DNA from: Lysobacteraceae bacterium SCN 69-320
Lineage (GTDB): Bacteria > Pseudomonadota > Gammaproteobacteria > Xanthomonadales > Rhodanobacteraceae
NCBI GenBank assembly: GCA_001725155.1
Contig: MEFP01000002.1
Span: forward strand, 248,001 to 312,000
DNA length: 64,000 nucleotides
Direction of reading: 5' to 3'
Part shown: piece after piece, positions 18,071-27,734 of the stretch
How the letters are laid out: each line of letters opens with the position of its first letter
Numbering within the stretch: position 1 is the stretch's first letter
Translations under genes and position numbers: made by a program
The notes under the pieces: model-generated
The model's input: only the letters and a program-made list of their open reading frames with translations
The model's database searches: none
What the model was told of the DNA's origin: nothing

Positions 18071-18598
18071 ATAGCCGCCACTGCTGAAAAAGCCAACCGC
18101 CGCAACCACGAGATCCGTGTTCCGCGGGTCCGCGTGATCGGCGCAGACGGGGAACAGGTCGGGGTCTTGTCGCGCGACGAAGCGCTGCGCATGGCTCAGG
18201 ACCTGGAACTGGATCTCGTGGAGATTCAGCCCAATGCGGACCCGCCCGTCTGCCGCATCATGGACTTCGGCAAGTTCAAGTTCGAGATGCAGAAGAAGGC
18301 CCACGCGGCCAAGAAGAAGCAGAAACAGGTCGAGATCAAGGAACTCAAGTTCCGCCCGACCACCGACGACGGTGACTACGAAGTCAAGATGCGCAACATG
18401 AAGCGCTTCCTGGCCGAGGGTGACAAGGTCAAGGTCGTCATCCGCTTCAAGGGCCGCGAAATGGCGCACGTGGAACTCGGTGACGCGATGGTCAAGCGCA
18501 TTGCCGCGGAGATCACCGAGGAAGCGGTCGTCGAGCAGTGGCCGCGTCTGGAAGGCCGACTCATGGTCATGATGGTCGCGCCGAAGAAGAAGCAGTAA
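18071..18598 (+). CDS. infC: Translation initiation factor IF-3, probable AUA start
   Basis: 175 aa (E. coli 180). It binds the 30S subunit and controls start-codon fidelity. N-domain about 1-75 (ending PNADPPVCRIMDFGKFKFEM), lysine-rich linker, C-domain with RFKGREMAHVELG and the C-terminal MVMMVAPKKKQ. No ATG or GTG lies where the family N-terminus requires one: GTG at 18134 would remove about 21 conserved-region residues. Reading back in frame, ATA at 18071 is 8 nt after a perfect GGGAGG (18057-18062) and begins the expected ATAEKANRRNHEIR segment. E. coli infC uses AUU, which IF3 discriminates against to control its own synthesis; AUA would serve the same purpose. Confidence 0.92.
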   Translation: MAATAEKANRRNHEIRVPRVRVIGADGEQVGVLSRDEALRMAQDLELDLVEIQPNADPPVCRIMDFGKFKFEMQKKAHAAKKKQKQVEIKELKFRPTTDDGDYEVKMRNMKRFLAEGDKVKVVIRFKGREMAHVELGDAMVKRIAAEITEEAVVEQWPRLEGRLMVMMVAPKKKQ

Positions 18599-18622
18599 CG
18601 CGCGCAGGCGCGAGCAAGGTTT

Positions 18623-18676
18623 CCCGGCGCCGGACGGCGCCGGGATCTCGTGGAACCCGTCCGCGCATGCGCGGAC
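18623..18676 (+). promoter_or_regulatory. Two stable hairpins in the infC-rpmI leader, candidate L20 operator
   Basis: The 162-nt gap before rpmI holds a 9-bp stem with a 4-nt loop (18623-18631 with 18636-18644) and a perfect 18-bp palindrome (18659-18676). Neither is followed by T residues. In E. coli, L20 represses rpmI-rplT by binding structured RNA in this interval; these hairpins are placed for such a role, but the L20 recognition sites cannot be confirmed by eye. Confidence 0.35.
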
Positions 18677-18760
18677 TTAATTCGCCGATTCGAGCAGGAC
18701 GGAAAGCGTGGCGCAGGCCACCGCTCGGGTCAGTAACGAAAATCTCAACGGAGCAGTTTC

Positions 18761-18958
18761 ATGCCCAAGATGAAGACCAACCGGGCCGCTGCCAAGCGGT
18801 TCCGCAAGACGGCGTCCGGCAAGTTCAAGTGCGGCCACGCCTTCAAGAGCCACATCCTCACCAAGAAGTCGACCAAGCGTAAGCGCAACCTGCGCGGCAC
18901 GAACCATGTTCGCGCCGAGGACGCAGGCCGCGTCGCACGCATGCTGCCGTATCTCTGA
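18761..18958 (+). CDS. rpmI: 50S ribosomal protein L35
   Basis: 65 aa, basic, with the family signature [20 protein letters not shown] and a C-terminus ending [14 protein letters not shown] lies 8 nt before the ATG. rplT follows after 15 nt, the usual pairing. Confidence 0.97.
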   Translation: MPKMKTNRAAAKRFRKTASGKFKCGHAFKSHILTKKSTKRKRNLRGTNHVRAEDAGRVARMLPYL

Positions 18959-18973
18959 GTGGAGGATTGAACA

Positions 18974-19333
18974 ATGGCACGAGTTAAGAAAGGCGTTACG
19001 GCGCGTCGCCGCCACAAGAAGATCATTGCCAAGGCGAAGGGCTACTACAACGCCCGCCGCAAGGTATTCCGCGTAGCCAAGCAGGCCGTCACCAAGGCGC
19101 ACCAGTACGCCTACATCGGCCGCAAGCAGCGCAAGCGTCAGTTCCGCGCGCTGTGGATCGTGCGCATCAACGCCGGTGCGCGTCAGTTCGGCCTGTCCTA
19201 CAGCCGCCTGATGAACGGTCTGAAGAAGGCCAACATCAACGTCGACCGCAAGGTGCTGGCCGACATCGCGGTGCACGACATCGCGGCGTTCGGTGCGCTG
19301 GCTGAAAAGGCGAAGACCGCCCTGGCCGCGTAA
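18974..19333 (+). CDS. rplT: 50S ribosomal protein L20
   Basis: 119 aa, highly basic. [20 protein letters not shown] at the N-terminus and the globular region [20 protein letters not shown] are diagnostic. It binds 23S rRNA early in 50S assembly and is the autoregulator of rpmI-rplT in enterics. GGAGG lies 8 nt before the start. The gene is followed by a strong terminator before pheS. Confidence 0.97.
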   Translation: MARVKKGVTARRRHKKIIAKAKGYYNARRKVFRVAKQAVTKAHQYAYIGRKQRKRQFRALWIVRINAGARQFGLSYSRLMNGLKKANINVDRKVLADIAVHDIAAFGALAEKAKTALAA

Positions 19334-19386
19334 TCGCAGCGCTATACCATCGGCGGCGCCGCGGCGCGCCGCCGGCTGCAAACGTG

Positions 19387-19424
19387 GGGAGCGCGGGCCT
19401 TGAGCCTTCGCTCCCTTTTTTTTT
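19387..19424 (+). terminator. Intrinsic terminator between rplT and pheS
   Basis: GGGAGCG (19387-19393) pairs with CGCTCCC (19409-19415), followed by nine T residues (19416-19424). It should end most ribosomal-protein transcripts, leaving pheST to read-through or to a promoter in the following 120 nt. No pheM-like peptide is seen before it. A further 16-bp palindrome (19502-19517) lies before pheS. Confidence 0.88.
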
Positions 19425-19475
19425 GCCGGACCGGAAAGTTGTTTGCCGCGGGCGGGCCCGGCGCGCTATTGCTGA

Positions 19476-20540
<1,065 letters not shown>

Positions 20541-20580
20541 CGCCGCGTGCGTTCCCGCCCCCTCTTGTAAAAGACAATCC

Positions 20581-22953
20581 ATGAAATTCAGCGAAAACTG
20601 GCTGCGAAGCCTGGTCAATCCGGCCGTCGATCGCGACACGCTCTGTCATCGTCTGACCATGGCCGGGCTCGAAGTCGAGGGCGTCGAAGCGCTCGGCGAC
20701 GGCCTTGCCGGCGTGCGCATCGGCGAAATCGTCGAATGCGACAAGCACCCGAATGCCGACAAGCTGCGCGTCTGCCGCGTGTCCATCGGCGAGGGCGAGC
20801 CGCTGCAGATCGTCTGCGGCGCGCCGAATGCGCGTCCGGGCCTCAAGGCGCCGGTCGCGACGATAGGCGCGCAGCTGCCCAACGGCATGGCGATCAAGCA
20901 GGCCGCGCTGCGCGGCGTCGATTCGTTCGGCATGCTGTGCTCGGCCAAGGAACTGGGCCTGGATGCGGATGCTTCGGGTCTCATGGAACTGCCGGCCGAT
21001 GCGCCGGCGGGCCTGGCCCTGGCCGACTATCTCGCGCTGCCGGATGCGAGCATCGAACTCAAGATGACGCCGAACCGGCCCGACTGCCTCGGCCTGCGCG
21101 GCCTGGCCTACGACGTCGCCGCACTGTTCGGCGCGCCGCTGCAGGACGTCAGTGCGGCACCGGTGCAGATCGGCAGCGCGGCCGTGCGCGGCGTGCATCT
21201 CGATGCCGCGGCCGACTGTCCGCGCTATCTCGGCCGCGTGATCGAAGGCATCACGCCGGCCGCGGCTTCGCCGCTGTGGCTCAAGGAGCGCCTGCGCCGC
21301 GCGGGCCTGCGTCCGATCAGCGCGGTCGTCGACGTGACGGCCTACGTCATGCTCGAACTCGGCCAGCCCATGCATGCATTCGACAATGCCAGGCTCGACG
21401 GCGACATTCATGCGCGCCGCGCGACGGCCGGTGAAAAGCTCGCGCTGCTCGACGGCAGCGAAGTCACCCTGGACGATTCATTCCTCGTGATCGCCGACAC
21501 GGCGCGTGCAGTGGCCCTGGCCGGCATCATGGGCGGGCTGGATTCGCGCGTGACCGACACGACGATCGACGTGTTTCTGGAGAGCGCGCATTTCGCGCCG
21601 GCCTCGATCATGGGCCGCGCGCGCAAGCTCGGTCTGCATACCGACGCGTCGCACCGCTTCGAGCGCGGCGTCGACCCCGACCTGCCGCGTCTGGCGCTGG
21701 AGCGCGCGACCGAACTGTTGCTGCAGATCGTCGGCGGCAAGGCCGGCCCGGTCGTCGAGGCCGTTGCTCCTGACCATCTGCCGATGCGTGAGGCGGTGCC
21801 GCTGCGCCGCCAGCGCCTGAGTCGCGTGCTCGGCATGGACGTGGCCGACGCCGAGGTCGAGCGCATCCTGCGCGCCCTGGGCATGGACGTGCAGACGGCC
21901 GGGCAGGGCTGGTTGGTCACGCCGCCGTCGCGGCGCTTCGACATCGAGATCGAAGAAGACCTCATCGAGGAAGTCGTGCGCGTACACGGCTACGAACGCG
22001 TGCCGACGCGCTCGCCGAGCGGCCAGCTGCGCCTGAGCCTGCCGCCCGAGGCGCGGGTGCCTGCCGAACGCGTGCGTATGCAACTCGTCGCCGACGGCTA
22101 TTACGAAGCGGTCTGCTACAGCTTCGTGGCGAAGGACTGGCTGCAGCGTTGGTCGCGCGAGGCTGGCGCGGTCGCGCTGGCCAACCCGCTGAGCGCCGAC
22201 CTCGCCGTGATGCGCACCTCGCTGCTGCCGGGCCTGGTCGAGGCGCTCAAGCACAACGCGAACCGGCAGCAGGAACGCATCCGGCTGTTCGAGATCGCCC
22301 GCGTGTTCCAGGCCGGCAGTGACGCGCCGCTGGAGACCCGCCGCGTGGCCGCGGTCGCCTGCGGCCGTGCCCTGCCCGAGCACTGGGGCGGCGACAAGCG
22401 CGCGGTCGACTACTACGACCTCAAGGCCGACCTCGAAAAGCTCGTCGCGCTGGCCGGCGGCCGGGCGGATTTCCACCCAGCCGACCGCCCGGAATTCCAC
22501 CCCGGCCGCAGCGCCGAAGTCCGCGTGAACGGGGCGTTTCTGGGCTATCTCGGTGCCCTGCACCCGCGCCTGCTGAAGGCGCTGGATCTGGACCAGGATG
22601 TCTACGCCTTCGAACTCGACCTCGACGGGCTCACCGCCGGTCGGCTGCCTGAAGCCGCTGAGTTGTCGCGTTTCCCGCAGGTGCGCCGGGATATCGCCGT
22701 CGTGCTACCGGAAGCCGTGGCCTGGGGCCAGGTCGAAACTGTCCTGCGCGGCGTCGGCGGAGCGGTTCTGCGCGACCTGCTGGTGTTCGACCGCTACAGC
22801 GGAACGGGCTTAGGTTCCGGTCTAAAGAGCCTCGCTATTGGCTTGATTTTGCAGGACAGTTACCGCACTCTTACGGATCAGGAAGCAGACCATCTCGTGG
22901 CTTCGGCCTTGGCTGCCCTGGAACGCGAATGCGGCGGTAGACTGCGGGGGTAG
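20581..22953 (+). CDS. pheT: Phenylalanyl-tRNA synthetase beta subunit
   Basis: 790 aa (E. coli 795). Starts [13 protein letters not shown], the family N-terminus, with a tRNA-binding (EMAP-like) domain at about 40-150 ([20 protein letters not shown]-type sequence), B3/B4 editing domain ([37 protein letters not shown]), B5 domain, and a C-terminal ferredoxin-fold anticodon-binding domain. ATG 20581 has only a weak AAAGA upstream, suggesting coupling to pheS. The frame is open upstream inside pheS but that part is not homologous. Confidence 0.97.
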   Translation: MKFSENWLRSLVNPAVDRDTLCHRLTMAGLEVEGVEALGDGLAGVRIGEIVECDKHPNADKLRVCRVSIGEGEPLQIVCGAPNARPGLKAPVATIGAQLPNGMAIKQAALRGVDSFGMLCSAKELGLDADASGLMELPADAPAGLALADYLALPDASIELKMTPNRPDCLGLRGLAYDVAALFGAPLQDVSAAPVQIGSAAVRGVHLDAAADCPRYLGRVIEGITPAAASPLWLKERLRRAGLRPISAVVDVTAYVMLELGQPMHAFDNARLDGDIHARRATAGEKLALLDGSEVTLDDSFLVIADTARAVALAGIMGGLDSRVTDTTIDVFLESAHFAPASIMGRARKLGLHTDASHRFERGVDPDLPRLALERATELLLQIVGGKAGPVVEAVAPDHLPMREAVPLRRQRLSRVLGMDVADAEVERILRALGMDVQTAGQGWLVTPPSRRFDIEIEEDLIEEVVRVHGYERVPTRSPSGQLRLSLPPEARVPAERVRMQLVADGYYEAVCYSFVAKDWLQRWSREAGAVALANPLSADLAVMRTSLLPGLVEALKHNANRQQERIRLFEIARVFQAGSDAPLETRRVAAVACGRALPEHWGGDKRAVDYYDLKADLEKLVALAGGRADFHPADRPEFHPGRSAEVRVNGAFLGYLGALHPRLLKALDLDQDVYAFELDLDGLTAGRLPEAAELSRFPQVRRDIAVVLPEAVAWGQVETVLRGVGGAVLRDLLVFDRYSGTGLGSGLKSLAIGLILQDSYRTLTDQEADHLVASALAALERECGGRLRG

Positions 22954-22954
22954 C

Positions 22955-23260
22955 ATGGCGCTGACCAAGGCGGAAATGGCGGAACGACTGTTCCTTGACG
23001 TAGGCCTCAACAAGCGCGAGGCCAAGGAATTCGTCGATGCGTTCTTCGATGTAGTGCGTGAGGCTCTGGAAAAAGGGGAGCAGGTCAAGCTGTCGGGTTT
23101 CGGCAATTTCGATCTGCGCAAGAAGAATCAGCGTCCCGGACGTAACCCCAAGACCGGCGAGGAGATTCCGATCTCCGCGCGGCGCGTGGTCACGTTCCGG
23201 CCGGGTCAGAAGCTGAAGGTCAGAGTCGAGGCCTATGCTGGATCAGGGCAGCAACAGTGA
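22955..23260 (+). CDS. ihfA: Integration host factor alpha subunit
   Basis: 101 aa DNA-bending protein that pairs with IHF-beta. [20 protein letters not shown] at the N-terminus and the DNA-minor-groove arm with [20 protein letters not shown] are diagnostic. It starts one base after the pheT stop (translational coupling) and its end overlaps the next gene by 26 nt. The order pheS-pheT-ihfA is conserved in gammaproteobacteria. Confidence 0.97.
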   Translation: MALTKAEMAERLFLDVGLNKREAKEFVDAFFDVVREALEKGEQVKLSGFGNFDLRKKNQRPGRNPKTGEEIPISARRVVTFRPGQKLKVRVEAYAGSGQQQ

Positions 23261-23591
23261 GCTCCCGGTAATCCCGGCCAAGCGCTACTTCACGATCGGT
23301 GAGGTCAGCGAGCTGTGCGGTGTCAAACCGCACGTTCTGCGCTACTGGGAACAGGAGTTCACGAACCTCAAGCCGGTCAAGCGACGCGGCAATCGCCGGT
23401 ATTACCAGCGCCACGACGTGCTGATGATCCGGCAGATCCGCTCGTTGCTGTATGACCAGGGCTTTACGATCACGGGCGCACGTCAGCGCCTGGACGGTCA
23501 GCAGCAGCGCAACGAAGTCAGCATGTCGAGCCAGATCGTGCGCCAGGTGCGCATGGAACTGGAGGAAGTGCTGCAGATCCTGCGTCGCTGA
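23235..23591 (+). CDS. MerR-family transcriptional regulator (YcgE/MlrA-like)
   Basis: 118 aa. The winged helix-turn-helix occupies residues about 17-85 ([40 protein letters not shown]), followed by a short C-terminal helix and no obvious effector domain. This small MerR protein is conserved just after ihfA in pseudomonads and xanthomonads; its target is not established. It overlaps ihfA by 26 nt, so it is co-transcribed and probably translationally coupled. GC-rich inverted repeats follow the stop, without a T-tract. Confidence 0.88.
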   Translation: MLDQGSNSELPVIPAKRYFTIGEVSELCGVKPHVLRYWEQEFTNLKPVKRRGNRRYYQRHDVLMIRQIRSLLYDQGFTITGARQRLDGQQQRNEVSMSSQIVRQVRMELEEVLQILRR

Positions 23592-23654
23592 TCGCGGCCG
23601 CGCCCGCCGGCGGGCGTAGCCGCTGCGGCCTGCGCCGCGGCCAGTCCGTTCGCA

Positions 23655-23684
23655 TTGCAGGCGTCGTCGTGGGCCGGCTATACT
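23655..23684 (+). promoter_or_regulatory. Sigma70 promoter of tRNA-Pro
   Basis: TTGCAG (23655-23660), 18-bp spacer, TATACT (23679-23684), then GC-rich GGCGGC; the tRNA starts 30 nt later. Confidence 0.65.
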
Positions 23685-23714
23685 CGGCGGCTCTTGCAGT
23701 ATCGGTTTCCGTGT

Positions 23715-23791
23715 CGGGGCGTAGCGCAGCCTGGTAGCGCATCTGCCTGGGGGGCAGAGGGTCGTGGGTTCAAATCCCGCCGTCCCGACCA
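23715..23791 (+). tRNA. tRNA-Pro (GGG)
   Basis: 77-nt cloverleaf with encoded CCA. Acceptor CGGGGCG/CGTCCCG (one G-U), anticodon stem TCTGC/GCAGA with loop CTGGGGG (anticodon GGG), T-loop TTCAAAT. Confidence 0.97.
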
Positions 23792-24904
23792 ATCGACGCT
23801 GCAGAATCACCACAGACAGGGAATGCGCCGCAACGGCGCCGGCGTGGATTCCTCCCTGGTGTTTCCACTGATCTTTTTCCGGCCGATGCCGACGACTTTT
23901 GGGTCCTGCGCCGTGGCGGTGCCGGGTCGCCGTGCTTGGCGCCTGTATGCCCGGGCAGCCGGCTCCCGCTCGGCAGGCCGGCAACCAGCCTGTTTCGAGT
24001 GAATTCGTCAGGACCGCAGCAGCCCACTTGTCGCCACGCCATCGTCGACAGCGGTCACGGCCTGACCATCGTGCTGCGCATGGCTTCGCCCGGAGACGAT
24101 TGGGTGCTCACCACCATCGGCGACGCGGACGCCAGTCCGAACTGCTGCGGCTGACCCCGGAGGCACAACTGCCGGCCTGCGTCGCCACCGGCACGGAACT
24201 GATGGGCGCGATCCGCCAGCATCGTCCGGACCTGATCATCCTTCCGCCCGAGCTCCGCGAGCTGGCGGCATCGCTGAAACAGCCGCCGCGAATGATGCTG
24301 ATCTCGCCCGACGGCCATCCGGGCGACACCGTACCCGTTCGCCGACAGGTCCGAATTGGGACACCCACTCTTGTGCCGGCTTGAGGATGGCCGGAATTGC
24401 GGCGGAATGAGGGCGCCCGGGAGCGATGAGTGGCCGGCGTCCTGTCCATTCTCCGTTCCGCCTCCTCGGCTCTTGCCCTCCGCCGGCGACGCCGTCCGGT
24501 CCGGCACCGCTCCGCCAACCCTTCTCCCAACCGACGGCATCGCGGCCGCTCGCCACTGGGCCGGCTGCCGGCTGAGGAGCACTCCACCGCTCAGCGCGCC
24601 CCCGCCCGCCCTGGCCTCGCCGCGCTTCGTGACGCCGGTCACCCGCTTTTTTCCCCGGATCCGGCGTTGCCGAAATGCTCAGGCTGCGCCTGACGGAAAA
24701 TGAGTCGGCGACTCGCTCTGGCCCGATTTGTCCGGACGGCTGCCGAAATGTCTGGTCAAGTCATTGATTTCTGTTGGCCTCGCCGAGATTTCGGGGAAAC
24801 CTCGCCTGCCGATGTTGCGGAATTCGCCGCGAGCTCGCCGGCCACTCGGGACTCACCGCAGGGCTCTGCCTAGCTTGGCCGCCATCCAACGAGGAGGGCG
24901 GACC
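23792..24904. other. Long gene-poor stretch with one degraded gene
   Basis: About 1.1 kb between tRNA-Pro and the AraC gene. Apart from the receiver-like remnant at 24080-24384, no frame has both a start context and plausible protein composition. No clear tRNA terminator is seen. Confidence 0.5.
24080..24384 (+). pseudogene. Frameshifted remnant resembling a response-regulator receiver domain
   Basis: Two overlapping frames each carry protein-like sequence that joins into one domain if a single base is restored near 24126-24140: first ASPGDDWVLTTIGDAD, then SELLRLTPEAQLPACVATG, GTELMGAIRQHRPDLIILPP and PPRMMLISPDGHPGD, ending at TGA 24384. The beta-alpha pattern and PDLIIL resemble a receiver domain, but the phospho-acceptor Asp position is Pro. 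No ribosome binding site is seen before the ATG at 24080. It could instead be a pseudo-receiver kept as a small protein, or a chance frame. Confidence 0.35.
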
Positions 24905-25849
24905 ATGAATTGCGTGCACTGGCGTCACGAAGGCAATGCGGCGTTTCCATCCTGGCGCGACCGCGACGACTATCTCGAACGGTTCGGTCCGCGCGCTCTG
25001 CTGTGGGTCGGCGATCTGCGCGAGGCGCAGTCCTGGGGCTGGACCCCGCCGGCCCTGTGCCTGGCACTGCGCGGCCGGGCACAGGTCGACAGCCGCGGCT
25101 GCGGCGTCGAACTCGGTGCTTCCGACGTGCTGCTGACCGAGGGCGGCAACGGCCTGCGCATCGAGGCGACCGGCGGCGGCGAGACGCGCATGGCGGTGCT
25201 GTGGCTGGCGCCGGCCGGTCTGCGCGGCCGGGCCAGCGTCGATCCGCTGCCGGCATTCTTTGCCCAGGACGCCGAGCTCGCCCTGGCGCTGGCGCGGCTG
25301 GCCCAGTCCAATCACGATCTGTCGGTGGACGCTCATGCGGCGCTGGACCTCGTGCTGGGTCTGCTGTCGCGGCGCCAGCAGGAGTTGGCTCAGGCGCTGG
25401 CCCATTGCCCGGGGCGCAGCGAGCGCCATCGCCGCCAGCTTTATGCGCGACTGCTGCGCGCCAAGCATGTGATCGACCACGGTCAGGCGGTGCCGCTGGA
25501 TCTGGCCGCGCTGGCCCAGGTCGCAAGCCTGTCGCCGTCGCACTTCCTGCGTCTGTTCCATCGCGTGTTCGGCGCGTCGCCGCACCGCTATCTGGTTCAG
25601 CAGCGCATGCTGCGTGCGCGGCGCATGGTGGTCGAGACCAGCGTGCCTATTGGTACCATCGCCCAGCGCATGGGCTTCATCAACCGCTGCGCGTTCGCGC
25701 GCCTGTTCAAGCAGCAGTTCGGCACGCCGGCTACGCGCCTGCGCCGCATGGCGCTGATGCAGGCGCGAGCCAGCGTCACGCGCGCGTTCGGCGTGGTCGG
25801 CAACGCCGGTGCGCGGATCGCGTACAGTCAGCAGCCGGAGGCGGCATGA
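24905..25849 (+). CDS. AraC-family transcriptional regulator
   Basis: 314 aa. The N-terminal half (about 1-190) is a variable sensing domain with a cupin-like beta-rich stretch. The C-terminal 100 residues form the double helix-turn-helix of AraC proteins: DLAALAQVASLSPSHFLRLF, then VPIGTIAQRMGFINRCAFAR with the conserved LFKQQFGTPATRLRR. ATG 24905 has GAGGAGG 6 nt upstream. Its stop overlaps the start of the next gene (ATGA), so the exported protein downstream is its likely operon partner and possible target. Confidence 0.9.
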   Translation: MNCVHWRHEGNAAFPSWRDRDDYLERFGPRALLWVGDLREAQSWGWTPPALCLALRGRAQVDSRGCGVELGASDVLLTEGGNGLRIEATGGGETRMAVLWLAPAGLRGRASVDPLPAFFAQDAELALALARLAQSNHDLSVDAHAALDLVLGLLSRRQQELAQALAHCPGRSERHRRQLYARLLRAKHVIDHGQAVPLDLAALAQVASLSPSHFLRLFHRVFGASPHRYLVQQRMLRARRMVVETSVPIGTIAQRMGFINRCAFARLFKQQFGTPATRLRRMALMQARASVTRAFGVVGNAGARIAYSQQPEAA

Positions 25850-26487
25850 ACCAACCTGTAGTAGCCATGGACAGAACGGACATCCGTGCGGCGCGTGGCC
25901 GCTTCCTGCGCGGCGGCCTGCTGGCCCTGCTGCTGTCGGCGACGGGCGTGGCGGGCGCGGTGGATCCGCGCATGGCACAGGACTCGCGCCAGGCATTCAA
26001 GTCTTTCGCACAGCCGCTGGTCGGCACCTGGGACTGCAATCTGCGCACCTGGGACGATCGTTTCCATGAGCGCATGGTCGAGACCGTGCAGAAGCGCCGC
26101 TTCGAATGGGTGCTCAAGGGCAATTTCCTGCAGGAAACCATATTCGCCGTGTTGCGCGGCGGCGACACGGCACATGTCGGCATCACCCTGCTCAGCGTCG
26201 ATCCGGAAACGATGCACGTGCTCGGCAGCGGATTCGAGGCGACGACGCCGGACCGGCGCATGACGCTGGACGCCGAGCTCGCTCCCGACCTGCGCCATCT
26301 CAGCGGCAAGGTCGAGATCACGCCGCAGAGCGAGAATGCCCGCGCCGAGCGGCTGGACTGGCAGTGGATCGAAGACGGGCGCACGCGTTCGCGTCTGTAT
26401 TCGCGCGCACCGAACGGCCGCGAATTCCTCAATCAGGAACTGATCTGCAAGCGCGCTTCGGAAGCGCCCGCCGGCACCGGCGACTGA
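25846..26487 (+). CDS. Exported hypothetical protein coupled to the AraC regulator (DUF1579-like)
   Basis: 213 aa. A twin-Arg-poor signal sequence (RGRFLRGGLLALLLSATGVA then GAVD) is followed by a compact domain: FAQPLVGTWDCNLRTWDDRF, VLKGNFLQETIFAVLRGG, ITLLSVDPETMHVLGSG. The 'GTW...' opening and the pattern of strands describing amounts resemble DUF1579-type lipocalin-like proteins, though I am not certain of the family. Start ATG 25846 overlaps the AraC stop and has GGAG 6 nt upstream; an alternative ATG at 25867 is possible. Probably periplasmic. Confidence 0.75.
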   Translation: MNQPVVAMDRTDIRAARGRFLRGGLLALLLSATGVAGAVDPRMAQDSRQAFKSFAQPLVGTWDCNLRTWDDRFHERMVETVQKRRFEWVLKGNFLQETIFAVLRGGDTAHVGITLLSVDPETMHVLGSGFEATTPDRRMTLDAELAPDLRHLSGKVEITPQSENARAERLDWQWIEDGRTRSRLYSRAPNGREFLNQELICKRASEAPAGTGD

Positions 26488-27510
<1,023 letters not shown>

Positions 27511-27734
27511 GGCTGCATGTTGCAGCACTTGCGCGCAGGTTGCGCCGGCGCAGCGGTATTCGCGCGTTCGTCACGGGGGCGACGCATGGCAGTTGACCGG
27601 CACGCGGCCAATGCCGACAGTGGTCGGGCCGTATCGCGGCCGCAGCGGACGCTTTTGCGTCCCGGCGGCCTCGGCGACGGCGCATGGCCGCCCGACGTCC
27701 GCGCCGGGTGAATTCTGGGTTTCGGGGGGACCGG

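Noticed and set aside
19334-19386. A pheM-like leader peptide before pheS
   Set aside because: No ATG/GTG frame with Phe codons and a ribosome site precedes the terminator.
24055-24642. Minus-strand frame in the gap after tRNA-Pro
   Set aside because: Arg/Gly-rich antisense-type sequence without a start context; the plus strand holds the more protein-like remnant.
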